Shown here in pieces: positions 5,521 to 8,808 of a DNA stretch of 8,808 bases (position 1 is its first letter; every line of letters begins with the position of its first letter). This DNA is from JBPEXY01 sp052031065. Its GTDB lineage: Bacteria > Pseudomonadota > Gammaproteobacteria > Immundisolibacterales > Immundisolibacteraceae. Location of the stretch: assembly GCA_052031065.1 (NCBI GenBank), contig JBPEXY010000241.1, forward strand, positions 1-8,808, written 5' to 3'. The notes beneath the pieces were generated by a model. The model was not told where the DNA came from and searched no databases. It saw only the letters and a list, made by a program, of their open reading frames with translations. The position numbers and the translations under genes were made by a program.

Positions 5521-8500
5521 ATGATTACCAGGGGTTCTGTCCGACTATTATTGACCAGCCTGTTGTTCAGCGCAGCATACACAAACGCAGTCCTCGCCGA
5601 TGACACCGACATCTACCTCGGTGACCAGACCAACGTTATCCGCCCCAATCTCCTGTTTGTTCTGGATACCTCAGACAGCATGAACGTGCAGGTACCCGGC
5701 ACTGGAAAGACCCGCCTGGAAAACATGCGCGAATCGATGCAGCAGATTTTGCTCGATGTGGACAACATCAATGTCGGTCTGATGCGCTTCAATGGCCGAC
5801 GCAAAGGGGACAACCAAACGCCGACCGGGGGCGCGGTAATTTTCCCGATTACCGATATTGACGCACCGCTTTCAACTGTTCCCAGCGAAACCAATTCGAT
5901 CCGGGGTATCTCCGTACCGATTCTCGAAAGCGCAGATGATGCAACCCAAATGATTACCGGGACCAGCGCTGGACAGATGGCGCTCAATAGCACCACACTG
6001 GACGCCAACCAGTCACCTACCATCGAAACAACTCAAACTTACAGCATCACTACGTCCGCCAACGATGCCAAGGAGCGGCCTAACGGAGCCTTCAAAAATG
6101 ACCTGGCTGGCCAGCTGAAAATTGAGGATCTAAAATCAAACAGCGGCCAGAAACGGATCGGTCTGCGCTTTGAGAATGTCAACATCCCCGCAGACGCAAC
6201 CATTATCAATGCCACGGTTCAATTTACCGGCAAATTCTCTGACTCCAAGCCCATGTCCATTCTGGTCCGTGGCGAGGACCCGACCTCGCCGACCGCCGCG
6301 GCCGCCTTTACCGGTGCCAATGGTGACCTGCAGGGTCGATTCAACAATGCAACCACCCAGACAGTACGATGGCTGCCCGGTGGCTGGTTACCCGAGCAAA
6401 CCTTTAACACACCCAATCTGGAACCAATATTCAGCCACCTGACAGCGGGCACCAGCGGCTGGACCGCTGGCGACGACGTGGTACTGCTGTTTGAAGATGA
6501 GGAGGACGACCCGGCTACCTCTGCCAAGCGACGCGCCTACAGCTTTGACGAAGATCCGGCCAAAGCGCCCACATTGACGGTCACCTTCAGTGAACCAAAT
6601 GCATCAAGCGACATTCAGACTCAGGGGCTGAGGTTTCAGAATGTGCTGATTCCCCAAGGGGCAACTATTACCAGTGCCCATCTGGAGTTCACTGCCGCGG
6701 ACCCGGCGGGAAACACTGTTACCGATCCACAACTCTGGGTCGGAATCGAAAACACTGGTGATTCTGCGCCATTTACGACATCCGCTTTTGATATGGTGGA
6801 TCCTAGCTTCACCTCTCCACCGCGCGCCTGGGGTAATTGGAAAAACGGAAACATACCTGCTATTGGCGCTGAATTTGACCAGGTCAGAATCCAGAGATCA
6901 GGGAGTGATATGGACCTTACCAGCGCTGTCCAGACAGTTGTTGACCGCGGTGACTGGTGCGGTGGCAATGCCATGTCCTTTATCATTTATCCTTCGACCT
7001 TGGCCACGGTACGCCGCCTGAAATCTTTTGATAGCCCCACCAGCCCATCCGACCCGGTGCAACGCATGCCGCGGTTGGTGGTTGAGTACGACATGAACGG
7101 GATAACCGGTGCCGATACCGGCTGCATTCGGCAAACTTTTTCCTACCAACCCGGTCACTCCAAGGACGATGCAACCGAGTCACTGGTTGACAACACTGTC
7201 AAGATAAATAACCACCTGCGCACAGGCAATACTCTCACCTACGACAATGCAACGCCAACCACCACGGTCACTGGTGTGCGTTTCCCCGATATCAACCTGG
7301 CGCAGAATTCGACCATTCTCGAAGCTTATCTGGAGCTGACGTTGAGAAGCGCGGGCACGGGTGCCACAACACTCGATATCCACGGAGAGAAAACCGACAA
7401 TGGGCTCAGATTTGAGGCCGTCACCAGTAATCTCTCCGATAACAGCCTGAGACCACGGACTTCCACATCAGCGACACTGGCCATCACCCAGGACAACCTG
7501 GAAGGTGAGGTGGTACGGTCTGGAGATATTAGTGGAATTATCACTGAAATTATTAGTGACCCTGCCTGGGCACCCAATAATGCCATCAACCTTTTTATAT
7601 CGGGAGGCTCTAGCGAAAGGCGCTTTCACTCTTATAACTCAAACATCCCCTTTTCACCAAGACTGGTAATGGTAGTCGCCGGTGGAGCAGAGCCCGACGT
7701 CAGGCAACGGTTGCTGCAGCTGGTTAACGAACAGCTGTTTACCCTTAATAGAACACCTACCGTAGAAACACTTTATGAAGCGGCCAATTACTGGCGCGGG
7801 GATGAAGTTTATTACGGCCGCCATCGTGGACAGGGAGGGTTTCCTAACGGCATTACCAACCCCAATGACCTGGATGCGTTTCATATCCATGATGATGGTG
7901 GTGCGAAAGACAATAACACTATCGCCAAAGATGGCTCCCTTGATACCGATCCTGACGAAGGGATGAACTACGGCCGCGTCAGCCATCCCGATTCCTATAC
8001 CGGTGGACTGCTTAATCAACCGATGGGTTGTTCGAGTGAAAACCTGGATGCGGCAGCCTGTTTCGCCGAAGTTATCGATGACCACCCGACCGATGGACCG
8101 CCGATTTATGTTTCACCGTTTTCTATTGCAGAATGCCAGTCAAACTACATGATCTTTTTATCGGATGGTGCCCCCACGCAGAATAATGAAGCACCGGACC
8201 TGATCAGCAACCTGGTACCAACGCTCTCAACCCCGGCCGACTGTGTTGCTAATTCGGCAAACAATTCGGGAAAATGCGCTCGCGATCTGCTCAAGTATCT
8301 ACACGAGAAGGACCAGAGCAACTCAATCCTAGGCGACCAGACGGTCACTACCTACACCATTGGTTTTAATACCGGAACTGCAACCGAAACTTTCATGCAG
8401 GAACTGGCAACCGATGGTGGCGGGACTTTCCATACCGCAGATACAGCCGCCCAGCTTTCGAATGTGTTTCAGGCAATCCTGCAGAACATCTTCGCCGACT

Positions 8501-8808
8501 CCAGCTCCTTTGCGGCACCTTCGCTGACGGTGAACGCGTTCAACAAGCTGTTCCACCGCAACGAAGTCTATTTCTCACTGTTTAAGCCGTCTAAAAACCT
8601 CCGCTGGGATGGCAACATCAAGAAGTATAAAATTTGCGATGGTACTGGGAGCTGCACCCTTGGAGAGGTTATCGATGCTATCGACGCACCCGCGATAGGC
8701 AGCGACGGGGTCATAAAATCCACTGCCCAGAGCATCTGGTCAACATCCCAGGATGGACCAACGATCAAGATTGGTGGAGCCGGCCAACAGGTGCCAGACC
8801 ACAGCCTG
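5521..8808 (+). CDS. pilY1: PilY1 type IV pilus tip adhesin, N-terminal part (runs off the right edge)
   Basis: The first 1096 codons, open to the window edge. PilY1 is a secreted pilus-associated protein that supports pilus extension, adhesion and, in Pseudomonas, surface sensing. Residues 1-26 are a Sec signal peptide (basic start, hydrophobic core, likely cut after VLA). A von Willebrand A domain starts with FVLDTSDSM (46-54), giving the metal site residues D49, S51 and S53, and continues to about residue 115. About 600 residues are then inserted, with three related beta-rich modules, before the A domain resumes at about 724. There NRTPTVETLYEAA (743-755) and FLSDGAPT (879-886) supply the other metal-site loops, and YTIGFN...FMQELA..GGG follows. 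After 925 the sequence (FHRNEVYFSLFKPSKNLRWDGNIKKY) matches the usual PilY1 link to the C-terminal beta-propeller, which lies beyond the window. A pilE-like gene may follow. Confidence 0.9.
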   Translation, partial: MITRGSVRLLLTSLLFSAAYTNAVLADDTDIYLGDQTNVIRPNLLFVLDTSDSMNVQVPGTGKTRLENMRESMQQILLDVDNINVGLMRFNGRRKGDNQTPTGGAVIFPITDIDAPLSTVPSETNSIRGISVPILESADDATQMITGTSAGQMALNSTTLDANQSPTIETTQTYSITTSANDAKERPNGAFKNDLAGQLKIEDLKSNSGQKRIGLRFENVNIPADATIINATVQFTGKFSDSKPMSILVRGEDPTSPTAAAAFTGANGDLQGRFNNATTQTVRWLPGGWLPEQTFNTPNLEPIFSHLTAGTSGWTAGDDVVLLFEDEEDDPATSAKRRAYSFDEDPAKAPTLTVTFSEPNASSDIQTQGLRFQNVLIPQGATITSAHLEFTAADPAGNTVTDPQLWVGIENTGDSAPFTTSAFDMVDPSFTSPPRAWGNWKNGNIPAIGAEFDQVRIQRSGSDMDLTSAVQTVVDRGDWCGGNAMSFIIYPSTLATVRRLKSFDSPTSPSDPVQRMPRLVVEYDMNGITGADTGCIRQTFSYQPGHSKDDATESLVDNTVKINNHLRTGNTLTYDNATPTTTVTGVRFPDINLAQNSTILEAYLELTLRSAGTGATTLDIHGEKTDNGLRFEAVTSNLSDNSLRPRTSTSATLAITQDNLEGEVVRSGDISGIITEIISDPAWAPNNAINLFISGGSSERRFHSYNSNIPFSPRLVMVVAGGAEPDVRQRLLQLVNEQLFTLNRTPTVETLYEAANYWRGDEVYYGRHRGQGGFPNGITNPNDLDAFHIHDDGGAKDNNTIAKDGSLDTDPDEGMNYGRVSHPDSYTGGLLNQPMGCSSENLDAAACFAEVIDDHPTDGPPIYVSPFSIAECQSNYMIFLSDGAPTQNNEAPDLISNLVPTLSTPADCVANSANNSGKCARDLLKYLHEKDQSNSILGDQTVTTYTIGFNTGTATETFMQELATDGGGTFHTADTAAQLSNVFQAILQNIFADSSSFAAPSLTVNAFNKLFHRNEVYFSLFKPSKNLRWDGNIKKYKICDGTGSCTLGEVIDAIDAPAIGSDGVIKSTAQSIWSTSQDGPTIKIGGAGQQVPDHSL
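6160..7680 (+). repeat. Three divergent beta-sandwich-like modules inserted in the PilY1 A domain
   Basis: At protein level three related modules can be read at about residues 214-357, 369-524 and 585-720 of PilY1. Each opens with G(L/V)RF followed by a hydrophobic strand and an (A/S)TI..A..(Q/E) strand: GLRFENVNIPADATI, GLRFQNVLIPQGATI and GVRFPDINLAQNSTI. Each closes near a Trp followed by a small or Asn-containing turn and a hydrophobic strand (W314, W479, W683), then a last strand such as LTVTF, LVVEY or LVMVV. The pattern resembles the DNRLRE-like/carbohydrate-binding beta-sandwich class found in secreted bacterial proteins. Nucleotide identity between copies is low, so they are old duplications. 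The family assignment is from memory of the pattern and not tested. Confidence 0.55.

Noticed and set aside
6946..6954. RGD tripeptide in PilY1 (residues 476-478), recalling the integrin-binding RGD of P. aeruginosa PilY1
   Set aside because: It falls in the structural turn just before the module Trp (W479), where sister modules have SG or PA, so it is more likely a chance feature of the fold, and the location differs from the Pseudomonas one as I recall it.
5521..8808. Possible frameshift in pilY1 caused by the long insertion
   Set aside because: Reading the frame from 5521 gives an uninterrupted protein to the window edge, with PilY1-type motifs on both sides of the insertion in the same frame.

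Overview
The window looks like a chromosomal piece of a gammaproteobacterium with moderate G+C. The evidence is a cobalamin (vitamin B12) gene group next to a Pseudomonas-type minor pilin operon in the order fimT/gspH-pilV-pilW-pilX-pilY1. The protein style recalls purple-sulfur or sulfur-oxidising Chromatiales, but that placement is a guess. I see no insertion sequence, prophage, tRNA, rRNA or CRISPR array. Coding density is high and the longest stretch without a gene is about 180 bases.

Positions 1-2302 are the end of a B12 group. It holds the C-terminal end of cobyric acid synthase (CobQ, +), a histidine-phosphatase-family protein in the place of CobC (alpha-ribazole phosphatase, -), a small polytopic membrane protein of unknown function (+), and a PduO-type ATP:cob(I)alamin adenosyltransferase (+). 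The phosphatase is notable because two catalytic positions of the family are changed (RHG to RYG, and the second catalytic Arg to Gly), so it is probably not an active phosphatase. The membrane protein has the size and hydrophobic pattern of a vitamin transporter S component, but its family is not recognised.

Positions 2319-2708 (-) encode a YciA-like hotdog acyl-CoA thioesterase, convergent with pduO and divergent from the pilus operon.

Positions 2709-2817 form a short control region. It holds a 10-base match to the Pseudomonas AlgR binding consensus (ACCGTTCGTC) and a dyad TCGTCA-N9-TGACGA, just ahead of the pilus genes.

Positions 2818-8808 are a tightly packed minor pilin operon: fimT, pilV, pilW (overlaps pilV by 1 base), pilX (overlaps pilW by 4 bases), then pilY1 after a strong ribosome binding site. 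The four minor pilins carry class III prepilin-like N-termini and would form the tip or priming complex of a type IV pilus. PilY1 is the secreted tip adhesin. Here its N-terminal von Willebrand factor A domain is split by a roughly 600-residue insertion containing three related beta-sandwich-like modules. The gene runs off the right edge before its expected C-terminal beta-propeller.
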